Shown piece by piece: positions 29,161-36,938 of a stretch of DNA of 64,000 nucleotides. Source of the DNA: Noviluteimonas caseinilytica (GTDB lineage: Bacteria; Pseudomonadota; Gammaproteobacteria; Xanthomonadales; Xanthomonadaceae); contig NZ_AP024545.1 of NCBI RefSeq assembly GCF_018406605.1, positions 620,001 through 684,000 of the forward strand, read 5' to 3'. Numbering within the stretch: position 1 is the first letter of the stretch; each line of letters begins with the position of its first letter. The position numbers and the translations under genes are program-made. The notes under the pieces are model-generated. The model was not told the origin of the DNA, did no database searches, and saw nothing but the letters and a program-made list of their open reading frames with translations.

Positions 29161-29676
29161 TCAACCCACCGACGACAAACGCGGCAGCAAGGCTTCCGGC
29201 AACACTTCCGACAAGCGTTCGCGCACGCGCGCGCCGTAACTGGCCGTCGTCGTGGCACACAAATGCGCGAGTCCCTCCAGCAAGCGTTCGACCAGCAACG
29301 CTTCGTCGCCGGTGGACTGGATCGCAAGGCGCAGGTCGGCCGCTTCGGTGCTGCGTTGCAGTTGCAGCATGTCGATGAGGTACATCTTCGCGGCCACCAG
29401 CGAACGACGTCGCGCGGCAGGTGCCTGCGTGGCGACGGGCCCCACGCGCGGTGCGATTTCCATCGCCACCGGCGCACGCGTCGAAGGCGACAGGTATCCC
29501 TCGCGCACCAGCCGATCGACGGCCGGCCGGATGTCCTCGCCCAGCATCGCGATCACATCCTCCAGCGTGCGGCGTCCGTCCGCGAGGATCAGGATGCGCC
29601 GCTCGCGCATGTCCACGCCACCGCGCGTTCCGCCCGCGAGCACGTCGCGCGCCTTGTCCGTCTTCCCCAGTTGCAT
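29161..29676 (-). CDS. Hypothetical protein, possible small winged-helix domain
   Basis: Protein of 171 aa with no signal peptide. Residues about 24-62 (RERRILILADGRRTLEDV, then EDIRPAVDRLVREGYLS) look like a short winged-helix module of the type found at the start of some regulatory proteins. The C-terminal half is helical and Leu-rich (LQLQRSTEAADLRLAIQ). No catalytic motif is visible. It is divergent from the PlcP-like gene and shares the intergenic region that holds the Pho-box-like repeats, so it might be co-regulated. The start at 29676 is the first ATG of the frame. Confidence 0.6.
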   Translation of the reverse strand: MQLGKTDKARDVLAGGTRGGVDMRERRILILADGRRTLEDVIAMLGEDIRPAVDRLVREGYLSPSTRAPVAMEIAPRVGPVATQAPAARRRSLVAAKMYLIDMLQLQRSTEAADLRLAIQSTGDEALLVERLLEGLAHLCATTTASYGARVRERLSEVLPEALLPRLSSVG

Positions 29677-29748
29677 GTCGGTTCCCTCCCCTGGGCGCGC
29701 AAGGCTATCGGGCGCAGATGGACGATCGATGACACGCCGGTGGCCACG

Positions 29749-29788
29749 CCGTCACCGCGTTGTCGCGTGCGTGTCATCGCCGTGTCGC
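29749..29788 (+). promoter_or_regulatory. Four Pho-box-like heptamers upstream of the PlcP-like gene
   Basis: CCGTCAC (29749), TTGTCGC (29760), GTGTCAT (29771) and GTGTCGC (29782) are direct repeats starting exactly 11 nt apart, each separated by 4 nt. PhoB binds direct CTGTCAT-like heptamers with this 11-nt period. The last unit ends 43 nt before the ATG at 29832. The downstream -10 is not obvious in this GC-rich sequence. A reverse-oriented copy (ATGACAC) is at 29729-29735. Confidence 0.6.
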
Positions 29789-29831
29789 GCAGCGGCGCGA
29801 GCCTGCGCGCATCGCCAATGCCGGAGTCCGC

Positions 29832-30623
29832 ATGCGCCATCGCGCCGCGTTCGTCTCGGATTGCCATCTCGGCGCGACCCATTGCCACGCCGCCGAACTC
29901 GCGACCTTCCTCGAACAGCTGCAATGCGAACGCCTGTACCTCGTCGGCGACATCGTGGACCTGTGGTGGATGGCGTGCCGCCGCGCGCAGTGGGGCGCGG
30001 CGCAGAACCGCGTGGTCGAAGCGCTGCATGCCCTGCGCCGCGCGGGCACCGAACTGATCTACATCCCCGGCAACCACGATCGCCCTGCGCGGCGGTTCTG
30101 CGGGCTCGCTTTGCCGGCGATGCGCGTGCGGCGCCGCGCGATCCACGTCACCGCTGATGGGCGCCGGTTGCTGGTGGTGCACGGCGACGAGTTCGATGCG
30201 CAGACGCAGTTCGGCGGGATGCAGGAGCGCGTGGGTGACTGGTTGTACGACCGGATCCTGTCCGGGAACGCGCTGCTCAACCGCGCGCGCCGGCGCTTCG
30301 GGATGCGCTACTGGTCGCTCGCCGAATTCCTCAAGCGTCGCAGCGACGCGGCCGAACGCTACATCGCGCGCTATCGCCAGGCCGGGCTCGACGAAGTGCG
30401 GCGGCGCGGCCTCGACGGCATCGTGTGCGGCCATATCCATCGCGCGGCGCTGGAGATGCGCCGCGGCCTGATCTATGCCAACGATGGCGACTGGGTCGAA
30501 TCGCTGACCGCGCTGGTCGAGGATCCCGACGGCACGCTGCGCCTGCTGTCCCACACCCACGCCACCCTCGCCCGCCTCGCGCCGCGGCCGGCCTTCGACC
30601 TGCAGCGGCCGCTCGCCGCCTGA
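29832..30623 (+). CDS. PlcP-like metallophosphoesterase (LpxH-related), probable phospholipase C
   Basis: Calcineurin-like phosphoesterase of 263 aa. Metal-binding motifs: SDCHLG (DxH), VGDIVDLWW (GDxxD), IPGNHD, VHGDEFD and CGHIHRA. Further segments are YWSLAEFLK and ANDGDWVESLTALVE. These conserved stretches match the branch often annotated as UDP-2,3-diacylglucosamine diphosphatase that contains PlcP, the enzyme that removes phospholipid headgroups in phosphate-starved bacteria. It is followed by a GT4 lipid-type glycosyltransferase and preceded by Pho-box-like repeats, which supports the PlcP reading over a housekeeping LpxH role. The start at 29832 has a GGAG ribosome site 5 nt upstream. 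Confidence 0.8.
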   Translation: MRHRAAFVSDCHLGATHCHAAELATFLEQLQCERLYLVGDIVDLWWMACRRAQWGAAQNRVVEALHALRRAGTELIYIPGNHDRPARRFCGLALPAMRVRRRAIHVTADGRRLLVVHGDEFDAQTQFGGMQERVGDWLYDRILSGNALLNRARRRFGMRYWSLAEFLKRRSDAAERYIARYRQAGLDEVRRRGLDGIVCGHIHRAALEMRRGLIYANDGDWVESLTALVEDPDGTLRLLSHTHATLARLAPRPAFDLQRPLAA

Positions 30624-30672
30624 CGCAGGCGGCTGTCTCAAAACAGTCACACGCGCGCCATACCGTGCGCGC

Positions 30673-31887
30673 ATGGACCTGCTCATGGTGTCGGACGTCT
30701 ATTTCCCGCGGGTCAACGGCGTGTCGACGTCGATCCGCACGTTCGTCCGCGCGCTGGTCGCGCTGGGCCACCGGGTGACGCTGGTTGCGCCGGACTACGG
30801 CGCGTCGGACGAACAGACCGCGCGCGACACGGAGTTCGGTCCCGCCTTCGACGTGATCCGCGTGCCGGCGCGCGTGTTGTTCTTCGATCCGGAAGACCGC
30901 TTGATGACCGCGCGTGCGTTGCGTGCCGTCGAAGCCCGCCTCGCGTCGCGCCGCTTCGACGCCGTGCACGTGCACACGCCCTTCCGCGCGCATGGCGTCG
31001 GCGTGCGCCTCGCCCGCGCCTCCGGCGCGCCGGTGGTGGAGACCTACCACACGTATTTCGAGGAATACATCGCGCACTACCTGCCGTGGTGTCCCTCGCC
31101 GTTGCTGCGGCTGGTCGCACGGCGCCTGTCGCGCAAGCTGTGCCACGAGGTCGACCACCTCATCGTACCGACCACCGAGATGGAGGCCGTGCTGCGCACC
31201 TACGGCGTGCGCACGCCTGCCACGGTGCTGCCCACCGGCATCGACCTCGACGAATTCCAGGGCGGCGACGGCCAACGCTTCCGCGCCGCGCAGGGCCTCG
31301 CGCCCGGTGCGCCAGTGGTCGCGACGGTCAGTCGCCTCGCGATCGAAAAGAACATCCCGTTCCTGCTGGACGTCGTCGCGCGGGTCGTGCGCGACGCGCC
31401 CGCACTCCGCTTCGTCATCGCCGGCGAAGGCCCCGATGAGAAACGCTTGCGCACGCGCGTGCGCACGCTGGGCCTGGACGCCAACGTGGTCTTCGTCGGC
31501 AACCTCGATCGCCGCACCACGCTGCTCGACTGCTATCGCGCGGCGGATGCGTTCCTGTTCGCCTCGCCCACCGAAACGCAGGGCCTGGTGCTGATCGAAG
31601 CCATGGCGCTCGGCATCCCGATCGTATCGACCGCGGTGATGGGCACCGCCACCGTCTTGCGGAAGGCGCGCAGCGCGGTGGTGAGCGGCGAGCACGTGGA
31701 AGAATTCGCGCGCCACGTGTTGCGCGTGCTGCGCGACGACACCTTGCGCATCGCCTTGTCCGCCGCGGGTCCGCGCGATGCCGCGGCGTGGGACAACGCA
31801 CGCCTGATCCAGCGCGCGCTGGAGGTCTACGCCACGGCGCGGCCCGACGCGGCCGCCCTCTCGATTCCCCTGGAAGAACGCGCATGA
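30673..31887 (+). CDS. GT4-family glycosyltransferase, probable diacylglycerol/glycolipid synthase
   Basis: GT-B glycosyltransferase of 404 aa. N-terminal MVSDVYFPRVNGVSTSIRTF and VHVHTPFRAHGVGVRLA, then VETYHTYFEEYIAHYLP, and the donor-site region ATVSRLAIEKNIPFLLDV, IAGEGPDEKRLR and SPTETQGLVLIEAMALGIP (EX7E-type). These match GT4 enzymes that put sugars on lipids such as diacylglycerol or on mannolipids. It begins 49 nt after the PlcP-like gene. A PlcP-GT4 pair would turn phospholipids into glycolipids: PlcP yields diacylglycerol and the transferase glycosylates it. The sugar donor cannot be told from sequence. Confidence 0.85.
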   Translation: MDLLMVSDVYFPRVNGVSTSIRTFVRALVALGHRVTLVAPDYGASDEQTARDTEFGPAFDVIRVPARVLFFDPEDRLMTARALRAVEARLASRRFDAVHVHTPFRAHGVGVRLARASGAPVVETYHTYFEEYIAHYLPWCPSPLLRLVARRLSRKLCHEVDHLIVPTTEMEAVLRTYGVRTPATVLPTGIDLDEFQGGDGQRFRAAQGLAPGAPVVATVSRLAIEKNIPFLLDVVARVVRDAPALRFVIAGEGPDEKRLRTRVRTLGLDANVVFVGNLDRRTTLLDCYRAADAFLFASPTETQGLVLIEAMALGIPIVSTAVMGTATVLRKARSAVVSGEHVEEFARHVLRVLRDDTLRIALSAAGPRDAAAWDNARLIQRALEVYATARPDAAALSIPLEERA

Positions 31888-32366
31888 AGCGACGCACCCT
31901 GGCCTTGGTCCTCGCCTGCTTCGTCACCGGCGCGATCGCCGCGACGACGTGGGTAGACCTCGAACATCGCTTCACGAAGGAACAGCTGCACGCCACCGGC
32001 CTGGACACGCTGACCGCCGCGCAGCTCGCCGAACTCAACCGTTTGCTGCGCGACGACGCCGAGGCTGCGCCTGCGCCCGTCGCCGCCTCCGCGCCGCACG
32101 CCGAGCGCGAACCCGAACGCTCCCGCTTCATCGGCTTCAACGACGAGCCGATCGAAAGCACGCTGGTCGGCACCTTGAACGGTTGGGAACCCGGCACCGA
32201 GTTCGCACTCGCCAACGGCCAGCGCTGGAAGGTCCTCAAGGGCCACTACACGCTGTCGAAACCGCTGCAGGCGCCGAAGGTGAAAGTGGTGCCCGGCGCG
32301 GCGGGCCGCTGGTTCTTCCGCCTCGACGACGACACCCCCGGCGCGCGCGTGTACCGCGTCGACTGA
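31884..32366 (+). CDS. Secreted protein of unknown function
   Basis: Protein of 160 aa with an N-terminal signal peptide (MKRRTLALVLACFVTGAIAA), then the family-like stretch LTAAQLAELNRLLRDD, an Ala/Pro-rich linker and a small beta-rich C-terminal domain (GTLNGWEPGTEFALANGQRW). The start overlaps the GT4 stop by 4 nt (ATGA), so it is translated with the lipid-remodelling pair. Its role there is unknown; an envelope function is plausible. Confidence 0.7.
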   Translation: MKRRTLALVLACFVTGAIAATTWVDLEHRFTKEQLHATGLDTLTAAQLAELNRLLRDDAEAAPAPVAASAPHAEREPERSRFIGFNDEPIESTLVGTLNGWEPGTEFALANGQRWKVLKGHYTLSKPLQAPKVKVVPGAAGRWFFRLDDDTPGARVYRVD

Positions 32367-32377
32367 GCCGCGCCCCC

Positions 32378-32405
32378 CTGAATCCGCACCGCCCTCCGCC
32401 GCGTA
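32378..32405 (+). promoter_or_regulatory. Putative ECF-type promoter of the sigma gene
   Basis: GAATCC (32378-32383), 16 nt, then CGTAAA (32400-32405). The same arrangement, GCATCC-N16-CGTAAC, precedes the desaturase operon at 33879-33906. This suggests that the ECF sigma factor activates its own gene. The predicted leader before the sigma ATG is about 120 nt. Confidence 0.6.
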
Positions 32406-32534
32406 AAGGCGGACATGCACCCGCACCCGGTCCGGCGTCCCGTCCCCACGTTCCCCCTTCACGGCACGTGGCTTAAGGTTCGCCGGACACCGCGGCGCCC
32501 TGCCGCACCCCGATTCGCAGGACGCGCGCGCCCC

Positions 32535-33101
32535 ATGACCGACCTCGTGTTGCCCGAACGCAACGCCGACGCCATCGACGCGCTGCTCGCGCGCGTGGCC
32601 GGCGGCGACCGGGCCGCGTTCGAAGCTCTGTATCGCGATGCCGCGCCGCTGCTGCTCGGCATCTGCCTGCGCGTGCTGCCCGATCGCGCGGAAGCCGAGG
32701 ACGTGCTGCAGGACGTGTTCGTCACGGTGTGGCGCAAGGCCGCGCAATTCGACGGCGCCCGCGCGCGTGCGCTGACGTGGATGGGCGCGATCGCACGCAA
32801 CCGGTCGATCGACCGCCTGCGCGCAATGCCGAATGCCCCGCGCGCGCCGATGGAACTCGCCGAGGAAGCGCCCGACCCCGCGCCCTCGCCCGCCATGCAG
32901 GCCGAGGCCAGCGCTGACAAGGCGCGCCTGGACGACTGCGTCGAGCAACTCGAACCGCGCCGCAGGCAACTCATCCGCACCGCGTTCTTCGAGAACGTCA
33001 CGTATGAAGAACTCGCGGCGCGCACCGGGTCGCCGATCGGTTCGATCAAGAGCTGGATCCGGCGCGGCCTGCAGCAACTCAAAGCGTGCCTGGAACGATG
33101 A
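32535..33101 (+). CDS. ECF RNA polymerase sigma factor (SigK/RskA-partner type)
   Basis: Group 4 sigma factor of 188 aa. Region 2 is LYRDAAPLLLGICLRVLPDR, AEDVLQDVFVTVWRKA and LTWMGAIARNRSIDRLR. Region 4 is TYEELAARTGSPIGSIKSWIRRG, the helix-turn-helix that reads the -35. An Ala/Pro-rich linker joins them. The gene overlaps the anti-sigma gene by 4 nt (ATGA). Partner type (RskA-like rather than zinc-containing ChrR) places it near the SigK-like ECF families. Matching promoter motifs upstream of itself and of the desaturase operon indicate autoregulation and define the likely target. The start at 32535 begins at the conserved N-terminus. Confidence 0.92.
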   Translation: MTDLVLPERNADAIDALLARVAGGDRAAFEALYRDAAPLLLGICLRVLPDRAEAEDVLQDVFVTVWRKAAQFDGARARALTWMGAIARNRSIDRLRAMPNAPRAPMELAEEAPDPAPSPAMQAEASADKARLDDCVEQLEPRRRQLIRTAFFENVTYEELAARTGSPIGSIKSWIRRGLQQLKACLER

Positions 33102-33868
33102 ACGTCGCCGCCGACCGCCTCGAACCCGACGTGCCGCGCGACGACGACCTGTTCGCCGCCGAATACGCGCTGGGCGTGCTCGACGCGAACGAGCGCATCG
33201 AAGCGCAGGCACGCATCGCGCGCGATCCGGCGTTCGCGGCCCTGGTCGCGGCCTGGGACGCGCGCTTCGCTGCCTGGTTGCTGCGTGCACAACCGCAGGC
33301 GCCCAGCGCGCACGTCTGGCCGCGCGTGCGTACGTCGCTCGGATGGGCGTCGGTCGGCGACGACACGCGCCCGGGCCGCTGGAACGATGTGCGTACGTGG
33401 CGCCTTGCCACCGCGCTCGCCGCAGCCGCCGCCATCGCCGCGATCAGCTTCGCGTTGCTGCAGCGTCCCGCGCCGCCCGCACCGCCGCAGGTCGTCGTGG
33501 CGCCGCCCGCGCCTGCACCGACGACGCCCGCGCGCCCCGTCACCGTGCTCGAACGCGACGACGGCAGCACGGGCTGGATCGCCTCCATCGACCCGGGCGC
33601 CGCGCAGGTCCACCTGGCGCCCGTGCCCGTGCCGGCCGATGCGCAGGGTCGCGTGAACGAGCTGTGGGTCATTCCCGCGGGCAAGGCACCGATCTCGCTG
33701 GGCCTGGTCTCGACCGACAAGGCGCAGACCATCGACGTGCCGGCCGCCGTGCGCGATGCGTTGCGCGTCGGCGCGACGCTCGCCGTCACGCTCGAACCGC
33801 TGGCCGGCATCCCGCATGCGGCCCCGTCCGGACCGGTCGTGGCGAAGGGCGGCATCGCGCAGATCTGA
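33098..33868 (+). CDS. RskA-type membrane anti-sigma factor
   Basis: Protein of 256 aa that should hold the sigma factor inactive at the inner membrane. The cytoplasmic N-terminus (about 15-60; LFAAEYALGVLDANERIEAQ, AALVAAWDARFAAW) is the RskA sigma-binding type and lacks a zinc HxxxCxxC motif. One membrane span lies at about residues 101-121, followed by a Pro-rich stretch and a periplasmic RskA C-terminal domain (GRVNELWVIPAGKAPISLG, GTLA-type ending in TLEPLAGIPHAAPSGPV, cited by segment). Release would need regulated proteolysis or a redox signal. No partner protease is encoded nearby. Confidence 0.9.
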   Translation: MNVAADRLEPDVPRDDDLFAAEYALGVLDANERIEAQARIARDPAFAALVAAWDARFAAWLLRAQPQAPSAHVWPRVRTSLGWASVGDDTRPGRWNDVRTWRLATALAAAAAIAAISFALLQRPAPPAPPQVVVAPPAPAPTTPARPVTVLERDDGSTGWIASIDPGAAQVHLAPVPVPADAQGRVNELWVIPAGKAPISLGLVSTDKAQTIDVPAAVRDALRVGATLAVTLEPLAGIPHAAPSGPVVAKGGIAQI

Positions 33869-33878
33869 CCTGGCAGGT

Positions 33879-33906
33879 GCATCCACCGGGGCGTCCCGTC
33901 CGTAAC
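33879..33906 (+). promoter_or_regulatory. Putative ECF-type promoter of the lipid-modification operon
   Basis: GCATCC (33879-33884), 16 nt, CGTAAC (33901-33906). It lies in the 69-nt gap between the anti-sigma gene and the desaturase gene, leaving a leader of about 25 nt that contains AGGAGGG. It matches the element before the sigma gene in both boxes and in spacing. Confidence 0.6.
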
Positions 33907-33937
33907 ACGGACAGGACCGCGCTCCAGGAGGGATGCC

Positions 33938-34864
33938 ATGGCCGTTGCCCAGACCGTCGCCGCGACGATGCGGCGCTGGTTCGACACCACGACGCAGGTG
34001 CCCGGCGAACGCGAAGGTCGCATCGACTGGTTGCGGGCTTCGCCGTTCGTCGCGATGCACCTGGCGTGCCTGTGGGTGTTCTCGGTCGGCGTGTCGGCGA
34101 CCGCGCTGTGGGTCGCGGCGATCGCCTACGCGGTGCGCATGTTCGCGCTCACCGCGTTCTACCACCGCTACTTCTCCCACCGCACGTTCCGCGCCTCGCG
34201 CACCGTGCAGTTCGTCTTTGCATTGATCGGCGCGGCGTGCGTGCAGCGCGGGCCGCTGTGGTGGGCCGCGCACCATCGTGACCACCACCGCCACACCGAG
34301 ACCGCGCGCGATCCGCATTCCCCGCGCGTGCATGGCTTCCTGTGGAGCCACGCCGGCTGGTTCCTGACGCCCGCGGCCTTCCGCACCAACCTGGCGCGCG
34401 TGCCGGACTTCGCGCAATACCGCGAACTGCGCTGGCTGGATCGCTTCGATACGGCCGTGCCGGTGCTGTTCGCGATCGCGCTCTACGCGGCGGGTGCCTT
34501 GCTCGAACGCTACGCGCCGGGCCTGCACACCAACGGGCCGCAGCTGCTGGTGTGGGGGTTCTTCGTGTCCACCGTGGTGCTGTTCCATGCGACGGTCACG
34601 ATCAACTCGCTCGCGCACCGGTTCGGCCGGCGCCGCTTCGACACGCGCGACGACAGCCGCAACAACGCATGGCTGGCGCTGATCACCTTCGGCGAAGGCT
34701 GGCACAACAACCACCACTTCTTCCCGGGCACCGTGCGCCAGGGCTTCCGCTGGTGGGAAATCGACCTGTCGTACTACGTGTTGCGCGCGATGGCGGCGGT
34801 TGGCCTGGTGCGCGACCTCAAGCCGGTGCCCGCCTGGGTGCTGGCGAGGGCGAAGGCGCCCTGA
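33938..34864 (+). CDS. Acyl-CoA/acyl-lipid fatty acid desaturase
   Basis: Membrane di-iron desaturase of 308 aa. The three His boxes are HRYFSH, HRDHHRH and HNNHH (in EGWHNNHHFF). Several membrane segments flank them (MHLACLWVFSVGVSATALWV, VQFVFALIGAACV, LFAIALYAAGALL). Expected reaction: O2-dependent double-bond insertion, probably delta-9 type, which would supply unsaturated acyl chains for the methyltransferases encoded downstream. An AGGAGGG ribosome site and a putative ECF promoter precede it. The stop overlaps the next start (TGATG). Confidence 0.9.
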   Translation: MAVAQTVAATMRRWFDTTTQVPGEREGRIDWLRASPFVAMHLACLWVFSVGVSATALWVAAIAYAVRMFALTAFYHRYFSHRTFRASRTVQFVFALIGAACVQRGPLWWAAHHRDHHRHTETARDPHSPRVHGFLWSHAGWFLTPAAFRTNLARVPDFAQYRELRWLDRFDTAVPVLFAIALYAAGALLERYAPGLHTNGPQLLVWGFFVSTVVLFHATVTINSLAHRFGRRRFDTRDDSRNNAWLALITFGEGWHNNHHFFPGTVRQGFRWWEIDLSYYVLRAMAAVGLVRDLKPVPAWVLARAKAP

Positions 34865-36168
34865 TGCGCATCGCGGTCATCGGTTCCGGGATCTCCGGCC
34901 TCGCCAGCGCGTGGCTCCTGTCGCGCCGGCACGCGGTCACGCTGTTCGAAGCGGACACGCGCCTGGGCGGGCACACGCATACGCACATCGTGAAGGTCGA
35001 TGGCCAGGCGGTGGCGGTCGACACGGGCTTCATCGTGCACAACCGCGCGCACTATCCGTTGCTCTCGCGCATGTTCGATGCGCTGGGCGTGCAGACGCAG
35101 CCGACGACGATGGGATTTTCCGTCAGCAACGCGCGCAGCGGGCTGGAATACAACGCCACCTCGCTCGATGGCCTGTTCTGCCAGCGTCGCAACATCGCCT
35201 CGCCGCGCTTCCTCGGCATGCTGCGCGACCTGGCACGCTTCTACCGCATCGCCCCTGCGTTGCTGGACGCAGGCGCGGGCGATCCGACGCTGCGCGAATT
35301 CCTGGCGCAGCATCGCTTCGGCCAGGCGTTTCGCGACGACCACCTGGTCCCGATGGCGTGCGCCCTGTGGTCGTCGCCTGCCGCCACCATCCTCGAATTT
35401 CCCGCGCGGCATCTCGTCTGCTTCATGCACCAGCACCAGATGCTGCAGGTCTCCGGGCGCCCGGAATGGCGCGTCGTGCGCGGCGGGTCTTCGCAATACA
35501 TCCGCGCGCTCGAACGCGACTGGCGCGTCGACGTCCGCCTGGGCACGCCGGTGCGGCGCGTGCGCCGCGATGTCGAAGGCGTGGAAGTCCAGGTCGATGG
35601 CGGCGGGGAGCGATTCGAGGCCGTGGTGATGGCGTGCCACAGCGACCAGGCGCTGGCGCTGCTGGGCGATGCGGACGCAACCGAACGCGCGGTGCTCGGT
35701 GCGATTCCCTACCAGGCCAACGACACCGTGCTGCACACCGATGCGTCGCTGCTGCCGCGCCATCGCAAGGCGTGGGCCGCGTGGAATGCGCACGTGCCCA
35801 CCGATGCCACCGGGGCCTGCACGGTGAGCTACTGGATGAACGCGCTGCAATCGCTGGAGGTCGGCACGCCGTTGATCGTCACGCTCAATCGCACGACGGA
35901 CATCGATCCCGCCAAGATCCTGGCGCGCATGTCGTACACGCACCCGGTGTTCACCCGCGCCGCGGTCGCCGCGCAGGCCTTGCGGCCCACGATCCAGGGG
36001 CGCGCACGCACGTGGTACGCCGGCGCGTACTGGGGCTGGGGCTTCCACGAAGACGGCATGCGCAGCGCGGTGGAGGTGGCTGAATTGCTCGGCGTGCGCT
36101 GGTGCGTCGAAGGCATCGGGACGTCGATGCCCGACCCCGTCGACGCCCCATCCCGGGAGGCCGCATGA
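34864..36168 (+). CDS. FAD/NAD(P)-binding amine-oxidase-like oxidoreductase
   Basis: Flavoprotein of 434 aa. The N-terminal dinucleotide-binding motif is IAVIGSGISGLASAWLL with the acidic end of strand 2 in LFEADTRLGGHTHT. VDTGFIVHNRAHYPLLSRMF and the C-terminal YAGAYWGWGFHEDGMRSAVE are typical of the amine-oxidase-like proteins encoded next to DUF1365 and cyclopropane-synthase genes. In related clusters such proteins are thought to act on acyl chains of membrane lipids. The substrate is not proven. Overlaps the desaturase gene by 1 nt and the DUF1365 gene by 4 nt. Confidence 0.88.
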   Translation: MRIAVIGSGISGLASAWLLSRRHAVTLFEADTRLGGHTHTHIVKVDGQAVAVDTGFIVHNRAHYPLLSRMFDALGVQTQPTTMGFSVSNARSGLEYNATSLDGLFCQRRNIASPRFLGMLRDLARFYRIAPALLDAGAGDPTLREFLAQHRFGQAFRDDHLVPMACALWSSPAATILEFPARHLVCFMHQHQMLQVSGRPEWRVVRGGSSQYIRALERDWRVDVRLGTPVRRVRRDVEGVEVQVDGGGERFEAVVMACHSDQALALLGDADATERAVLGAIPYQANDTVLHTDASLLPRHRKAWAAWNAHVPTDATGACTVSYWMNALQSLEVGTPLIVTLNRTTDIDPAKILARMSYTHPVFTRAAVAAQALRPTIQGRARTWYAGAYWGWGFHEDGMRSAVEVAELLGVRWCVEGIGTSMPDPVDAPSREAA

Positions 36169-36938
36169 ACGCCGTCGTGCACAGCGCCCTGTACGAAGGC
36201 GGCGTGCGCCATCGCCGCTTCCTGCCGCGCGCGCATGCGTTCGGCTACCGGATGGCGCAATTGTTCCTCGACCTCGACGAAGTCGACGCGATCTTCCGCG
36301 GACGCTGGCTGTGGTCGGTGGATGCGCCCAACCTCGCCGAGTTCCGGCGCGCGGATTTCCTGGGGCCGGCGACGCAACCCTTGAAGGACGCCGTGCTCGC
36401 GCGCGTCGAAGCGCAGACGGGCACGCGCCCGAGCGGCCCGGTGCGCCTGCTCGCGCACCTGCGCTACGGCGGCCATGTCTTCAACCCGGTCTGCTTCTAC
36501 TACTGCTTCGAACGCGACGGCTCGCTCGCCGCCATCGTCGCGGAGATCACCAACACGCCGTGGGGCGAACGCCACGCCTACGTGCTGCCGGTCGCCGAGG
36601 CCGCGCGTGCGGGCCGCGCGCTGCGGTGGGACTTCGACAAATCGTTCCACGTCTCGCCGTTCATGGGCATGGCGCGCGCGTACGACTGGCGCTTCACGGT
36701 TCCGGGCGAAGACCTGCGCGTGCACATGCGGGTGCTGCGCGAGGGCGCGTGCGAATTCGACGCCACGCTCGCGCTGCAACGCCGCCCGCTCGACGGCCCG
36801 GCGCTTGCGCGCGTCCTGTGGCGCTACCCGCTGATGACCGTCCAGGTGATCGGCGCCATCCATTGGCAGGCGTTGCGCTTGTGGTGCAAGCGCGTACCGA
36901 TCCATTCCCATCCCCGTTTGCAGGAACCGCTGGCATGA
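36165..36938 (+). CDS. DUF1365 protein
   Basis: Protein of 257 aa with the conserved DUF1365 features HRRFLPRAHAFGYRMAQLFLDLDE, given here by its core FLPRAHAFGYRM, plus YGGHVFNPVCFYYCF, EITNTPWGERHAYVL and DKSFHVSPFMGM. The biochemical activity of this family is not established as far as I know; it nearly always sits beside the flavoprotein and cyclopropane-synthase-like genes found here, so a role in fatty-acyl modification is inferred. Both ends overlap neighbours by 4 nt. Confidence 0.9.
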   Translation: MNAVVHSALYEGGVRHRRFLPRAHAFGYRMAQLFLDLDEVDAIFRGRWLWSVDAPNLAEFRRADFLGPATQPLKDAVLARVEAQTGTRPSGPVRLLAHLRYGGHVFNPVCFYYCFERDGSLAAIVAEITNTPWGERHAYVLPVAEAARAGRALRWDFDKSFHVSPFMGMARAYDWRFTVPGEDLRVHMRVLREGACEFDATLALQRRPLDGPALARVLWRYPLMTVQVIGAIHWQALRLWCKRVPIHSHPRLQEPLA

